Shown: in pieces, positions 1 through 11,712 of the stretch
How the letters are laid out: every line of letters begins with the position of its first letter
Position numbering within the stretch: the stretch's first letter is position 1
Source of the DNA: Aquarana catesbeiana
Lineage: Eukaryota; Chordata; Amphibia; Anura; Ranidae
DNA length: 64,000 bases
Assembly: GCF_042186555.1 (NCBI RefSeq)
Contig: NC_133324.1
Coordinates: forward strand, 133,259,027 to 133,323,026
Reading direction: 5' to 3'
Position numbers and translations under genes: made by a program
Notes under the pieces: model-generated
The model's input: the letters and a program-made list of their open reading frames with translations, nothing else
Databases searched by the model: none
What the model was told of the DNA's origin: nothing

Positions 1-2
1 TT

Positions 3-440
3 GCTTGTGGGAAATGTTTCATATGCAGATATGTAGACAAGACGGATATGTTCACTGGTTCTGATGGTAAAAAGCATTTTAAAATCAGAGACTTTATTAA
101 TTGCTCTACCACACGAGTGATATATATGATAACCTGCCCCTGTGGGAAAATGTATGTGGGCAAAACAAAGAGACAACTGAAAATCAGAATTAGTGAATAT
201 GTCCAGAGTATTGTTAGAAAGGACAACGAACGTATAGTGGTGTTACATTTTTTAAATTTTCACGGAAGTGATCCAAGTGGACTCTGAATTAAAGGCATTT
301 ACAGACTAAATCTACCTCTTAGGAGGGGGGATGACAAGATCCTCCATCAGAAGGAAACGGTGTGGATTTTTCTTTAAAATGCATTACAGCCTTATGGTTT
401 GAACAATGAATGTAATTTATCTGTCTTTTTGGAACCACAG
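3..440 (+). pseudogene. PLE GIY-YIG endonuclease remnant
   Basis: Reading from base 3, the frame opens with a cysteine-rich linker (CGKCFICRY) and continues through CPCGKMYVGKTKRQL, which matches the GIY-YIG core with its Y-(I/V)-G step, then to WIF(L)*NALQPYGLNNE, the usual PLE C-terminus. Two nonsense codons break it: TGA at 285-287 and TAA at 375-377, the latter one base from the lysine codon expected in a WIFKLNAL-type motif. The nuclease would nick target DNA during retrotransposition. No start codon is inside the window. The assignment rests on motif recognition; the copy is certainly dead. Confidence 0.75.
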
Positions 441-987
441 CCATGTCTATATTTTCAAAAAGTCATACTTTTCCTTCTGTGGATAAATTGACATTTCTTC
501 TCTCTCCCCACAGACATCTTTGCCCCTCTCCCTTTTCAGTATCATGTAGCATGGTACCACTGCATGATAGGACTATAATTCATTCAATATGTGGTGGAGA
601 CAAGATAATTCTTGGTTCCCTGAATCATTTTCAAAGTGTAAAATATTTTGATTCTTTATCATCTGTTGGTAAAATGTGCTACTTAGTTTTCCTATTTCCT
701 AAATGCAACTCATTTGATACATTTGAAACATACTCTCAAGTCTCCAGTCAAGATATGCATAAGAATTATTTAAGCTCTTTTATTAATATTATTGTTACTA
801 ATTTACTGTGGTTTTGTTTATAATTTTCTCCTTTTATCTGGGGAGCACTATCTCTTCGAGTTTAATCTCACAGTGACACTTGTTGCTGTTGGCTATGATT
901 TGATGTGTGTGGTTTTGAATGAGTTCTGGTGACACCAATTATATTAATTGGTATACTTTTAAATAGAACTCTGTTCCACCCTCACAT

Positions 988-1032
988 TAGCTCTGAAGAG
1001 TTTCATTTATCAAAAGGAAACGCGTCAGCATG
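988..1032 (+). ncRNA. Hammerhead ribozyme-like motif (PLE terminal repeat)
   Basis: The core boxes are in hammerhead order: CTGAAGA at 993-999 (CUGANGA), GAAA at 1017-1020, a minimal CGCG helix III, and GTC at 1024-1026. Helix I can form from AGCT before the core and AGCA after GTC (three pairs). Helix II is weak (TTT with AAA), so activity is doubtful. It lies downstream of the GIY-YIG remnant, where PLE hammerheads are expected. Confidence 0.6.
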
Positions 1033-1344
1033 ATGCCTCGGGCACTAGCTGCATCCTATCAACCAAACACGGAATAATAGCTATAAGCCAATTTCTCACT
1101 TTCCTTCCCCCTCTCCCTTTCCATATCCGGATACCACAGAGATAGGTCTTCCTGACTGAGTGAAAAAAGCTCTCCCTGGTCCTTGTGTTCCTTCGGATTG
1201 AGCGGAGACCACTGCAGGACTTCATTGATATTCACCGGATCACTGACTAGCTGTCAGATTCAGAGGCTGAAGGTTACCATACAGCCACGGACATTCCTTT
1301 CGTCTCCTTCTTCACACAACAGACAGCAAAATACCTGTCAGCAC

Positions 1345-2500
1345 ACAAATTATTATTATTATTATACAGGATTTATATAGCGCCAACAGTTTACACAGAA
1401 CTTTACAATATAAAAGGGAGACAATACAGTTACAATGCAATAAAATACAAGAGGATTAAGAGGGCCCTGCTCAGAAGAGCTTAGAATCTAATAGGGTGGG
1501 GCAGGTGGTACAAAAGGTTGTAACTGTGGGGAATGAGCTGATGGAAGTGGTAAAAGGTTAGTTAGAGACGTGATAGGCTATCTAGAGATGAGTTCCAGGG
1601 ATCGCCTGAAGGTAGCAAGAGTAGGGGATAGCCGGACAGGTGGAGGTAGCGAGTTCCAGAGGATGGGAGAGGCTCTGGAGAAATCCTGGAGACGAGCATG
1701 GGAGGAGGAGATGAGAGAGCTTGAGAGTAGGAGGTCTTGAGAAGAGCGTAGAGGACGATTTGGGTGATATTTGGAGACAAGATTGGTGATGTAGCTCGGG
1801 GCAGAGTTGTGAATGGCTTTGTATGTTGTGGTTGGTATTTAGAATTTAATTTGCTGGGTGATTGGGAGCCAGTGTAGGGATTGGAGGAGAGGGTTGGCAG
1901 ACACTGAGCGGTTGGTAAGGTGGATAAGTCTGGCAGCAGCATTAATGATAGACTATAGAGGGGATAGCCTATGGAGAGGCAGGCCAATGAGAAGGGAGTT
2001 GCAATAGTCAAGGAGAGAGATAACAAGTGAATGAGGAGCTTGGTGGTTTCATTTGTTAAAAAGGGGTGAATTTTTGAGATGTTACGGAGGTGAATTCTAC
2101 AAACTTTTGACAATGATTGGACTTGGGGCTGAAATGACAAGTCAGAGTCTAGGATTATTATACAATATTTATTATTATTATTATATATATTATTAGGATT
2201 ATACTTAGTACCCTGACGGGAGGGGAGGGACTGATAGCTGCATTGTTGATTTTGATGGAAAAGTCATGGAGGGGGGCACGGACGGGGGGGAATATTCATA
2301 GCTCAGTTTTAGAGAGATTTAGTTTAAGGAAGTGGTGCAACATCCATGCTGATATGTCAGTTAGTAATGCGAGAGGATACTGAAGGAGTGAGGTGAGGAG
2401 TAGACAGATAGATTTGGGTGTCATCGGCGTATAAGTGGTATCTGCTGAGCCTCCTGACTTCGTATATAAGCAGAAAGCCGCCAGCAAGGACATAATGGGG
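1345..2500 (-). pseudogene. L2-like LINE, RT C-terminal half and 3' end
   Basis: Minus-strand frames at 2140-1562 and 2493-2296 read as decayed LINE RT. ISAWM..HFLKLNLSKTE is the segment downstream of the catalytic box. CRIHLRNISKIHPFLT and DPWNSSLDSLSRL match the L2/CR1-type C-terminal region. The catalytic ADD box near 2440 is damaged by a frame change. The element ends at about 1345 with an AAT/TTA microsatellite, as L2-like LINEs do. The same 3' tail occurs on the plus strand at 8165-8372. 5'-truncated and dead. Confidence 0.7.
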
Positions 2501-2760
2501 TTGATTTACTAAAGGCAAATCCACTGTGCACTACAAGTGCACTTGGAAGTGCAGTCGCTGTAGATCTGAAGGAAAGATCTGAAATGAGGGGAAGCTCTGC
2601 TGATTTCATCATCCAATCTTTTGCAAGCTAAAATGCTGTTTTTTTATTTTCCTTGCATGTCCCCCTCAGATCTACAGCGACTGCACTTCCAAGTGCACTT
2701 TCAGTGCACTTTTAAGTGCATTTGTAGTGCAAAGTGGATTTGCCTTTCATAAATAACCCC
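2497..2760. repeat. Foldback MITE, family GGGGTTGATTTACTAAAGGC
   Basis: Terminal inverted repeats begin GGGGTTGATTTACTAAAGGC on the left and are mirrored on the right (GCCTTTcATAAATAACCCC). Internal halves also pair (AGATCTACAGCGACTGCACT against its complement). Relatives are at 2987, 5941 and 24458. No coding capacity. Target duplication is unclear here. Confidence 0.65.
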
Positions 2761-2986
2761 CAATATATTGGTCTTTTATGACCTTACAAAGAACGGAGTG
2801 AATAAAACCTCTCTTTCCCCCTGTATACATACATATCGGTCAGGATTTTTGGAAAGTGATATTCATCTATACCACACAGAAGCTTTCAGCTCTGGATATC
2901 CTGTTAAGATCCATGACTATTTAAAGTGCTGTTCAAATTGGCCAATGTCTGAGCTCATACACACTACAACTACTCATGGACACATT

Positions 2987-3240
2987 CGGGTTGATTTACT
3001 AAATAAAAATAGACTGTGCACTTTGCAATGTGCAGTTGCTCCAGAGCTTAGTAAATGAGCAGAAGCTCTGCTGACTTCCATCATCCAATCACGTGCAAGC
3101 AAAAATCTATTTTTTTTATTTTCCTTGCATGTGATTGGGTACTCTTTTCAAAGTAAAGGTTTACCTAATTTACTAAGCTTTGGAGCAACTGCACTTTTAG
3201 AGTGTTAATGCACTTTGCAAAGTGCACAGTCTATTGGGGA
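2987..3240. repeat. Foldback MITE, same family, decayed
   Basis: It starts CGGGTTGATTTACTAAAT and carries the GACTGTGCACTTTGCA / TGCAAAGTGCACAGTC inverted ends. The centre shares the CATCCAATCACGTGCAAGC segment with the 5941 copy. It abuts the hammerhead-like motif at 3243. Confidence 0.6.
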
Positions 3241-3660
3241 ATCCCATTTGAAGAAGTCTTTTTGACAAAACATGTCTTGGGCGTGTTTACACGGCATTCC
3301 ACCTCACTGACATGCACCGTTGGATCTCTGATCCTGGTGCTTACTGTGCTTGCTGTGGATTTGTTAAAAGGCTGTTTTGTTTCAGTTTAAAAGTGAGTGT
3401 AACCATTGAAGTGTGTTTGGAGTGATTTTAATAAATCTGTCAAAACGTTATCACGCTATGTGGAGCACTTTATCCATTTATTTTTCACATATGGAGCTGG
3501 CTTGATTGCAGTCACGGTTCATCACATGCAACCCAGGTGTGGTTCAATTGCTGTTTTGCCGAACACGAGAGTGGGAGGCTATACAATCTGGTGAGTGCGC
3601 TCTTCAGAGGGAGTGGTGTCACTATCACGGTAGTGTGGTGGAAGAATAAAAGATTTAACA
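3240..3660 (+). mobile_element. PLE-type terminal repeat fragment
   Basis: A hammerhead-like motif is followed by about 380 bp of non-coding sequence. No reading frame is convincing. Class is inferred from the ribozyme-like motif. Confidence 0.4.
3243..3281 (+). ncRNA. Degenerate hammerhead ribozyme-like motif
   Basis: TTGAAGA (3248-3254) replaces CUGANGA. Helix II is AGTC-TTTTT-GAC. AAAA stands where GAAA is expected. Helix III is CATG and GTC is at 3274-3276. Helix I pairs CCCA (3243-3246) with TGGG (3278-3281). Two core substitutions make cleavage unlikely, but every helix is present. Confidence 0.5.
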
Positions 3661-4099
3661 CAAGAAGATTGAAAAACAACTGTTATGCTTGATTATTTAC
3701 GTTTTTATTTCTTGCAATTTATTATCTATAGTGACACTTTTCACTGGGTGTTGAAAACTAAAAAGTCATTTTTTTCATTTTGTTTTTTTTGTATGTATAA
3801 TTGGAGGGTCATAGGCATCATGCAGTTGACTCATTAATTTACACTATTTATATTAGCGCCACTATCTCTATCTGTACACATGTGAGAGGTATAGTTTTGG
3901 GATTCTGAACAATTATTGTATTTATTTATTTATTTAAGTGGCAGCTTTTTTCACTGTACACTGTGTATGTACACACATTTTGTATTCATTTACACATTTT
4001 TATAAGCTTTTCACTTTCCTTTAGCGCAGTAGAGTAAGAGGGATTCAGGGGCGGTTCATTTGTATATCTCTTCCTACAAACCAGGTGCTAGAGTATTTT

Positions 4100-5100
4100 T
4101 TTTTTTTTTACTGTCAGCGCAGGTAAATTTAGGCAGGCCTATGCTGTGAGCTAGGCATGTTTGTTTTGATCTGGTGGCAGGGGAGTGGTTTAGTGTAGCA
4201 GCAGGTGACTGACATGTACTTCAGATCTTGGGCGCCTCCTCTGTTTCCAGGGAGAAGGTTCTGGAAAAGGGGCAGGGCAGAGAGCTGGAGTGACATGGGG
4301 TGCATGTGGGAGCCCTGACCAATCCCCAACTAGGATTGTCAGGGGGAAGGCCTCCTATATATACTCATGGTCAGCCTGCTGTGGGAGGAGTTGTTGGGTA
4401 GATGAACTGAAAGATGGAGTGTTAGACTGTCATGGTCTGAGGAAACCCCCTTTCTGAGGGGGGGTACCTCAGGCCGGGAGCTCAGGAGCTGGGAGGGAGC
4501 CTCTCTTTACATGGTCATTGAGAGGTGTCCTGGAACAAGAGCAGGAAAGAGGACAGTTGGGAGCACGTCCAGGCAAGTCATTAAGGAGGGATCCATGCTG
4601 GGGTTAATGAGTTTAAAGCACAGTGGAAAGCTCTGGAAGAAGCATGCCAGGAGTTGGATGTGGAGCCAGAGGGAGAGACTGTGGGGTTGTGGAGTCAAGT
4701 CACTGCAGCCAGGAGGGTTGGCAGGATTTGCATCGACATGCTGGGAGAAGTAGTCCACCAAGTATCAGCACATTTATTCTTCTTGTCTAAAATGGTTGCT
4801 ACCACATAGGGGACTGAAAACCCCTGCCTGTAATAGGCTATCAGGAAAACGTTAGGACTCATTCAGAGTGAGGCCTAGCCATGTGCTAATTGTGACAGGA
4901 AATCTAGATTTGGACAATGAAGTGAAACAAGTGATCTCAAGTAGTGTGGTGGAGGAGATGTGCAGAGGAAGAGACTGTCAGAATTGGATTTAAACTACAT
5001 TTATTTACATTGCTAAAGATTCATTATCTGGGCATCCCATGTCCCCTTTCCCCATCCAAGTTTAATCCCCTAATAAAAACAACAAAAATAAGCCAGAGAC
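4100..5100 (+). mobile_element. Possible solo LTR of an LTR retrotransposon
   Basis: A GC-richer, non-coding block carries TATATATA at 4356-4363 and AATAAA at 5072-5077 in transcription order, with no reading frame between. I could not define TG..CA ends, a primer-binding site or a target duplication. An unrelated MITE or DIRS terminus is equally possible. Confidence 0.3.
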
Positions 5101-5940
5101 TGTTCATTGTCTTGCAAAGTGTGCCAAAATGGATGTCTGACCAGCAGGGTAAAATGTGTGGAAGCTAGAACACGTAGTGTCCCCACGGGGACACCGCTAC
5201 ACTTGTATGGTGGAACACTTTCTAACAAAAGTCTCCTTAATGGGACCGTGCCCTGCAAAACATTTAGGCAGTATAAACAGCCGAGCCAGCTGTTTCCATT
5301 GCTTATGGATAAAATAGTGAAGAAAAACCCACACGAGACCATTTGAGTTTGTGAGTGCCAAACAAAACTAAAGTGTCCTTGGACTGGGGGCCTCCTCAAA
5401 CTTAATTATTTCAAAAAATTGTCCTTAAATCTCAATCTGGCAGCACAGCCAAGGGAGAGTTTGGAAGGAAGCTCAGAGGAGAAATTAAAAAAAAAACAAA
5501 ACAAAAAAAAACACACACATACAAAGCAAGTGCGCACAAGTTCTATTAACATATAATTAATTAAAAATGATGTTACTATCACTTTAGGAATTTCTTTTAT
5601 AAATTTCATGAGAGCTAAAACGAACCCCTCTTCCTGTGACAGCTTTGAAGTGAACCACTCCTCCTACCGAACAAAAAATTGGGTTCAGTTTCTGCTTTGA
5701 CAGGAGGGGCAGGGTCTGCGGATTGTGGACTTTTCATCAGAAAGGGATGGAGAAGGAGAGGGACACTTCTTAGAGGATTTCTGCAATATGGTTCTCTCCA
5801 TATGAGATATAAAGCCTTCTATTGCAGAGTTGGGCACTCCAGGAAGCCTCAAGAATTAATGCAAGTAAAAAAAAGCCCTCGTCTCCCAGGTCCACAGCCA
5901 CCTGGTGACTGGCTCTCCAAGGATCTACCATGCACTCTAT

Positions 5941-6230
5941 GGGGTTGATTTACTAAAGGCAAAAAGACTGTGCACTTTGGAGAGTGCAGTTGCACACTGC
6001 AAGAGCAGTTGCTCCAGAGCTCAGTAAATGAGCAAAAGCTCTGCTGACTTTCATCAACCAATCATGTGCAAGCAAAACTGCTGTTTTTTTTATTGTCCTT
6101 GCATGTGATTGGGTATTCTTTGCAAAGTGAAGCTTTACCTCATTTACTAAGCTCTGGAGCAGCTGCACTTGCAGAGTGCAATTGCACTTTCCAAGGTGCA
6201 CAGTCTATTGGCCTTTAGTAAATCAACCCC
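5941..6230. repeat. Foldback MITE GGGGTTGATTTACTAAAGGC with TAT duplication
   Basis: Left end GGGGTTGATTTACTAAAGGC and right end GCCTTTAGTAAATCAACCCC are perfect inverted repeats. The element is flanked by TAT on both sides (5938-5940, 6231-6233). Internal arms also pair (GCTCCAGAGCTCAGTAAATG region). It is the cleanest of four relatives in the window. Confidence 0.8.
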
Positions 6231-6924
6231 TATGTGTGGTGCAACCTGCAGGCAATAGCTGTGTGCAAAAAAAGGGTAGGCAACCCCCTACCAGAAATCT
6301 GGTCAAAAAGCATGCCTTCAGTGAACATTGCAAGACCAACATGTGCAGTGCAGCAGGGCAAGGAGCTACAAGCTAATGCTGTCTGTGCCATGTTCTAAGA
6401 CAAACGGATCACTGCTCCCTAGCTTCCTTTCTGCTACAAGGCAGAACTGACAAGCATGGAGACAGAAAGCAGAAAACAAAGCTGGTGGCTGTGGTATCTG
6501 CCATGATCCCAGCAGGTTGTAACCAAGACTGGGGAAAGGCATACTCCCTGGCACCAGAGAGGCAGGACAGAAGGCAAAGTTTCTATAAAAGAGTCAGTGC
6601 ACCAAATCCTAATGGAAAGCCTCTTTGCGGAAGGTCTTCCCCACAGGTCTTCTTGGCTAAAAGGATGTCCCAGAATGATATAAACATCCTCAGATAACAA
6701 TTGCTTCCGACCAGAATAGGGGCCCCACTGGCCCAGGATATGAACAGTGTGACAGGTGAGTTGCAGAGGAAGTTCTCATCTTCACTACACTCACAGCTAG
6801 GCACCCTCATGGGCTGTTCTGCAGAAAACAGAATTGTTGCAGCAGTCCCGCATGTGCTTGAGAGGTGCACTTGGGAGACTACCAGGCTCTATATATCAGG
6901 CCTGTTATCCAGACATTAACTTAA

Positions 6925-7380
6925 AGTGGTTGTACACCCTTAAATATACCCAGTGAACTGACTGGCCTCAAGTGATACACAGAGATTAAATAAATCCTCC
7001 CACATAAGTTGTACCTGTCTATCTGTAGCATTCTCTTCTCTACATCTGTTCAAAGTGCTCAATATATAAAGCTTGTCTGAGAGTTCAGAAAAAAGGGGGC
7101 TCTGCAGAGCTCAGTGAGGAGAGCTCTGAGAGCTGATTGGAGGGAAGGGACACCCCCCTTCACACAGCTCACAGGAACAGAACTGAGGCTGTCAATCTGC
7201 AGGAGATCCCTCCCGGTCACCATTTTTCTGTTGGTATCAGGAAAACTTGTCAGAAATGACTTATACTGATAGCAGAGGAATGAGGCAGCAGACAGAAATG
7301 ACACATAGTGCTATGGATTGAGACAAGTGCACACTTGTGTAGAGCAGTATCATTATTCATGTGTGGGGTGTATAACCACT
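6925..7380. repeat. TTAA-flanked MITE (piggyBac-type target)
   Basis: Ends AGTGGTTGTACACCC and GGGTGTATAACCACT are inverted repeats, each bordered by TTAA (6921-6924, 7381-7384). TTAA duplication is the hallmark of piggyBac-type transposition; no transposase of that type is seen in the window. No coding capacity. Confidence 0.7.
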
Positions 7381-7384
7381 TTAA

Positions 7385-8160
7385 TTGTAGAGAAAAAACT
7401 TCCAATCCAATAAAAACAAAACTGGATGTAGGATTACCAACAGAAAAATCTAGATCCTAACTTCTTGACACTTGGCAAAAAGCTGGGATGATTGCTTCAG
7501 ATGGGGAGCATGGTCACCAGCAAAGCTTCTCCTAGGCCGTTCCTTTGTACCTAGCACCCAACTCCTGCAGGTGATACTACAACCGATCAGTCAGCATTCT
7601 AGGATCTAGTTGTGTCCTTCAATGGACGAACGAGAAATTCATCATTTTAGTTCTCACCATAATAAATAAGTATAAAACCACTTATACATTCCCTTTAGGA
7701 TACAATTCCTAACCTGCAATATACGAATAGGCAGAAATTCAAATTACTCTTATTTTTGGGTGACAATAAAAATCCTTGTAAATGAGAAATGATTGCTAAG
7801 TGAAACTATGGTGTTATCAATCCATCTATGACTTTCCAACTTTACTAAAGAATGCAAACATATAGTTAAAACTGTGACTGAGTACGGTGAACTGAAATTG
7901 GCTTACGTGTAACTATTTTAGAAGCATTACACCGTTTCCAGGTATATTGTAATGATATAACCAGATGAACCAGTCGGGTGCATGTTGCAGATAACACTAG
8001 TTACCCGGATATGAATGAGCTCATATTACTTAAAACATACCCTACTCTTATCATGGAAATGTCTGAAAACCAAACCTGCAGTATGGAAATGCATCTCAAG
8101 GAGAATCTTAAGGACAGGTTTCATGTTTATAAAATGACACCTTGATTAGGGACTTATTTT
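7385..8160. other. AT-rich unassigned sequence
   Basis: No reading frame, repeat ends or RNA gene could be recognised. It may be old intergenic DNA. Confidence 0.4.
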
Positions 8161-8164
8161 AGCC

Positions 8165-8372
8165 ATTTGACTGAAATACTGTACATCAACCACCTCCATC
8201 AGCTCATCCCCCACAGCTATTACCTTTTGTACCACCTTCTCCCTCCATTTTAGACTATAAGGTCCCTCCGAATCCTTCTCTATTAAACTGTATTGTAACT
8301 GTACTGTATCCCTTTATATTGTAAAGTGCTGTGCAAACTGTTGGTGATACAAAAGTCCAGTATAATAATAAT
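8165..8372 (+). mobile_element. L2-like LINE 3' tail
   Basis: Sequence around TGTACTGTATCCCTTTATAT, AAAGTGCTGTGCAAACTGTT and the terminal TATAATAATAATA run is the plus-strand counterpart of the 3' tail at 1345-1480. Only the last about 200 bp of the element is present. Confidence 0.65.
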
Positions 8373-9068
8373 ATGACTGTAGTTTTCAAATCTCATTGGG
8401 CTAAATACATGTTCTATTTTTTTAAAGCAAATATCTTCATCTTTGTGTGCTACTTAGTGAACTGAGCCTAATGTATGTACATTCATGGAAGTTCTTGCAG
8501 TAGCTGTACAAGAAAAAAAAAAAACATTTATAGGAGTACTAAGATAAATGGAAGGTACAAGAACATACTGAGGCACTAGTAGTGATAGGAGACCATTTTA
8601 ATGGCACACCAATGCACTCTGTAGCACTCTGCAACGTAATGTAGAGTGCTACAGTAATGTAATATCCTGTGTTATGGTGCTCTAAGTTGCCAAAAATGGT
8701 GCATGTCTTTTTTTTGGACATTAATGCAAAGTAACATAATGCAGCAGGATGCCAAGGTGCGAATGAATTAAAGAATTTTGTGAAGTGTCACAAGTCAGTC
8801 TGTAAAGTGCAAACATATGGTTCCCCTAGTTAATCTTGTCAATTACAAAATGTCTAGGAGACAAACTTTAAAGCCCAAACTTTAGGCATGCCTAATTATT
8901 CGACTTGCAGACACATTCAGGAAATGCTAGTTGCCTGGCTGTGTCTTGCCTTAATATTTTCTATGTTACTGAAACAGATCAAGCAAACAGCCATGGTTCT
9001 CAAGGGAAAGTCAGGACTTTTAGGTATTATAGTAAATATGTACAGACTGGTTGTGAATTTGTAACCAT
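8373..9068. other. Unassigned sequence with short repeat scrap
   Basis: No gene seen. The segment near 8905-8960 (AATGCTAGTTGCCTGGCTGT) recurs near 13090, so it belongs to a dispersed repeat of unknown class. Confidence 0.35.
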
Positions 9069-10416
9069 GAGGCTGGGTTCACACTTCACCCGCATCCAAT
9101 TCGCATGACAGGAGATTGTGACCGGCTCTCAATGGAGCCGGTTCATACATCTCCGTGGTGGCTGCGGAGCGGATTGCACAGGGGTCCTGTGTGTCTTTGG
9201 CTCAGTTTCAGGTCCGAATTCAGGCAAAAATTCGGTCCTGATTCGTCCTTGAAACAGAGGACAGGGACGAACCGGACCCCTGCTGTCAGCCGCATCCGTC
9301 TTAGGCTTCTTTCACACGATCGGACCGTCTATCCGTTTTCCATCCATCCGTCAACTGACTTTTTTGAATGTACATGGGTACGTAGAGATCTGTGAAAACG
9401 GATATTAACTGACGTTAATGGACAATGTCCGACAACGTCCGATCAGTTAAGATCCGTTTGGAATAAATTATGGGGTTTTTTTGTTTATGTGTGAACCCAA
9501 CCTCAGGCCGCTTCAGTAGCATATGATGGGTCCAAAATTGACGAAGTCTCCTAGCCACAATCTGCTTTTTCTTGCTCTCCTTTCTCCACATATAGTCAAA
9601 TATGACAAACAATGTCACGCTGTCCCAAAAAATTGTTGGAATCCATCGCACAACGCAGATAGCACACACAAGGACACAGCAAGGACAAGTCACTCACTGA
9701 AAACTGCAATGCAGCATGGGAGGAGCAATGCTTTCTGGGTAATTTTATCAAAGCCACAGAAAGTGCTGTAAACTGAACACAATGGATGTAAAAACAAATG
9801 CAAAAACGCATGTAAATGGGTAAATTAACGGATGTAAACGGAACGGAAGATGGATGTAAATGGAGATTAAAGGAACTTACGACGGATGAAGGTGGATGAA
9901 GCAACAGATTAATACTGATACGTTTTCAACGTGGCTAAACTGACTGTGCCCATGTAAAAGGGGCGTAATGCCCTGTACACACGACCGGTTTTCCCGTCGG
10001 AATAAACTCTGTAGGTTTTTCCGACGGAGTTCCGACGGAATTCCGCTCAAGCTGACTTGTATACACATGGTCACACCAAATTCCGACTGCCCAGAACGCG
10101 GTGACGTACAACACGTACGACGGGCCTAGAAAGCTGAAGTTCAATAGCCAGTAGCCAATAGCTTGAGAGCATACGTTGTCAGAACAGGAACAGCATACAG
10201 ACGAGCGGTTTTCCCGATAGGAATTGGTTCTGTCGGAAAAATTTTGAACACATTCTCTTTCTAGGTCCATCAGACTTTTCGACGTACAAAGTCCAATGGG
10301 GCATACACACGATCAGAATATACGATGAAAAGCTCCCGTCGGACTTTTTCTGTCGGACATTCCGCTCGTGGACATTCCGCTCGTGTGTACACGGCATTAG
10401 GTGTGAACCCAGCCTT
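9069..10416. repeat. Compound GTTCACAC-end MITE with internal insertions
   Basis: Left end AGGCTGGGTTCACAC and right end GTGTGAACCCAGCCT are inverted. The interior includes a block near 9300-9505 that has its own right end GTGTGAACCCAACCTCAG, and a Harbinger-type MITE at 9969-10396. Relatives: 28615-28853 and 35835-36105. Class unresolved; the ends resemble hAT-like MITEs. Confidence 0.55.
9969..10396. repeat. Harbinger-type MITE
   Basis: Ends TGCCCTGTACACACG and CGTGTGTACACGGCA are inverted repeats and match the left end of the three-gene Harbinger at 20229. Flanks are TAA (9966-9968) and TTA (10397-10399), close to the TWA duplication typical of PIF/Harbinger. Probably mobilised by that type of transposase. 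Confidence 0.7.
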
Positions 10417-11040
10417 AATCTTTATTCACAACCAAGGGGCATAATGATCTGCAGATCATTCATCTGATAAACTTTGAGCACACTTATGAAGCACATTCAC
10501 CATTCAGAATCACTGTGATCAAGACTGCTGGGAATCTTCAACAGCATTGACTTTCTGCAAGCAGCACTGTTAAAGGTTTACTGATTGCATGATTATAGAT
10601 GACAAATCACTGGGAGTCTAGGCATGTGATTGTAATTTACCCGACTGTTATTAATATAGCTTCTGAGCCTTTTAAAATTTGTAATCGTAAAGATGTCTCT
10701 AGGTCATTCTACAGCTGTCACTTATCAGGTGTATAATTGCCGTGTCACTTTAGGGCGATTTTCCTTCACTTCCTGTCTCAAGACACAACAGGAAGTGGGA
10801 GGAGATCTCTCCAAAGGAAGAAAAATCTTCTTAGACAGTTGTCACTGAAACAAGTATCCCCAATGGATGATTTCCCTTCTATACCTGTTCGAGTGACGTT
10901 TGGATTTTCTGTCATTATCGCAATATATACATGGAGTGGGTGAATGTCTGCGAGACAGATACAGACAGCAATAAAAACCCAATATCGGTTCTAACCCTTT
11001 CCCACTCAACCAAAAACAATAGTTTGGCTTTAGATATACT
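10417..11040. other. Unassigned sequence with a dispersed repeat
   Basis: 10740-10990 contains an inverted CACTTCCTGTCTC / GGAAGTGGGAGGAG core and GCAATAAAAACC near the right edge; a shorter relative appears near 37690-37860. No protein-coding signal. Confidence 0.35.
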
Positions 11041-11043
11041 TTA

Positions 11044-11283
11044 AGGCCTTGTTTATATGTTCTTAGTCCTATTCAAGTCAATTGGGACACAGCTGCTGCT
11101 CCCAATTTGACAGCCATGCAAGTGGGGGGACAGCCCCGAACACAGACAGCGTGCATTCGGGGACTTGCACCCACACAGCTGTCAAATTGGGAGCAGTGGC
11201 TGTGTCTGTCCTAACAAAAATGAATGGGACTGCCTGGCCCTTGAGCGGGAGTACGCTATAGTATGCTCCTGTGAATGAGCCCT
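11044..11283. repeat. Foldback repeat (240 bp)
   Basis: GCTCCCAATTTGACAGC is repeated as CTGTCAAATTGGGAGC about 90 bp later. The outer ends (AAGGCCTTGTTTA and TGAATGAGCCCTAA) are imperfectly inverted. Short non-autonomous DNA element of unknown class. Confidence 0.5.
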
Positions 11284-11485
11284 AAGTGTGCAATGGATTA
11301 GAAGTGTCAAAGAAATCCCTTTTTGGTAACTGCACTTTGAGAGTACTGCTAGTCCTTTGACTTGACAGGTTCACTTTAAATTTGATGACAGGCCACTTTT
11401 CCAGTGTAAATCCACCCAATTGTGTTAACATCTGATTTTTCAGGTGCTGTCCACTTACTGAGGACTTACCTGTGGCAAAGAAGCT

Positions 11486-11712
11486 GGTGTTTCACACTGA
11501 TGCGACAGTCGCTCCGACTTTGGAACACTTGTCACATCAGAAGTCGGATACCATTAAGTGCGATGGAACCGTTCTAGAATAAGGTTCCTGCACTACTTAT
11601 GGTCCAACTTTGGGAAGACTTACATTGACTTTTGCTACAAAAGTCGCATGAAAGTCGTGCCAAAGTCGCAATGGGGTCCGACTTCAAAGTCCGGTGCAGT
11701 GTGAACCCAGGC
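11486..11712. repeat. GTTCACAC-type MITE, 230 bp
   Basis: Begins GTTTCACACTGATGCGAC, ends GGTGCAGTGTGAACCC. The interior is rich in CGACTTT / AAGTCG inverted words. Non-coding. Confidence 0.5.

Larger units (their letters stand above)
1..1050 (+). mobile_element. Penelope-like retroelement (PLE), 3' fragment
   Basis: The window opens inside a PLE. A GIY-YIG endonuclease remnant is followed by about 550 bp of non-coding sequence and a hammerhead-like motif at 988-1032. Known of the family: PLEs encode a reverse transcriptase followed by a GIY-YIG nuclease, and their terminal repeats often carry hammerhead ribozymes. The RT lies upstream of the window or is lost. The right boundary is not defined; sequence to about 1340 may still belong to it. 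Confidence 0.7.

Noticed and set aside
443..823. 126-codon plus-strand frame
   Set aside because: It lies in the PLE 3' non-coding region, has no recognisable domain and starts after the nuclease remnant.
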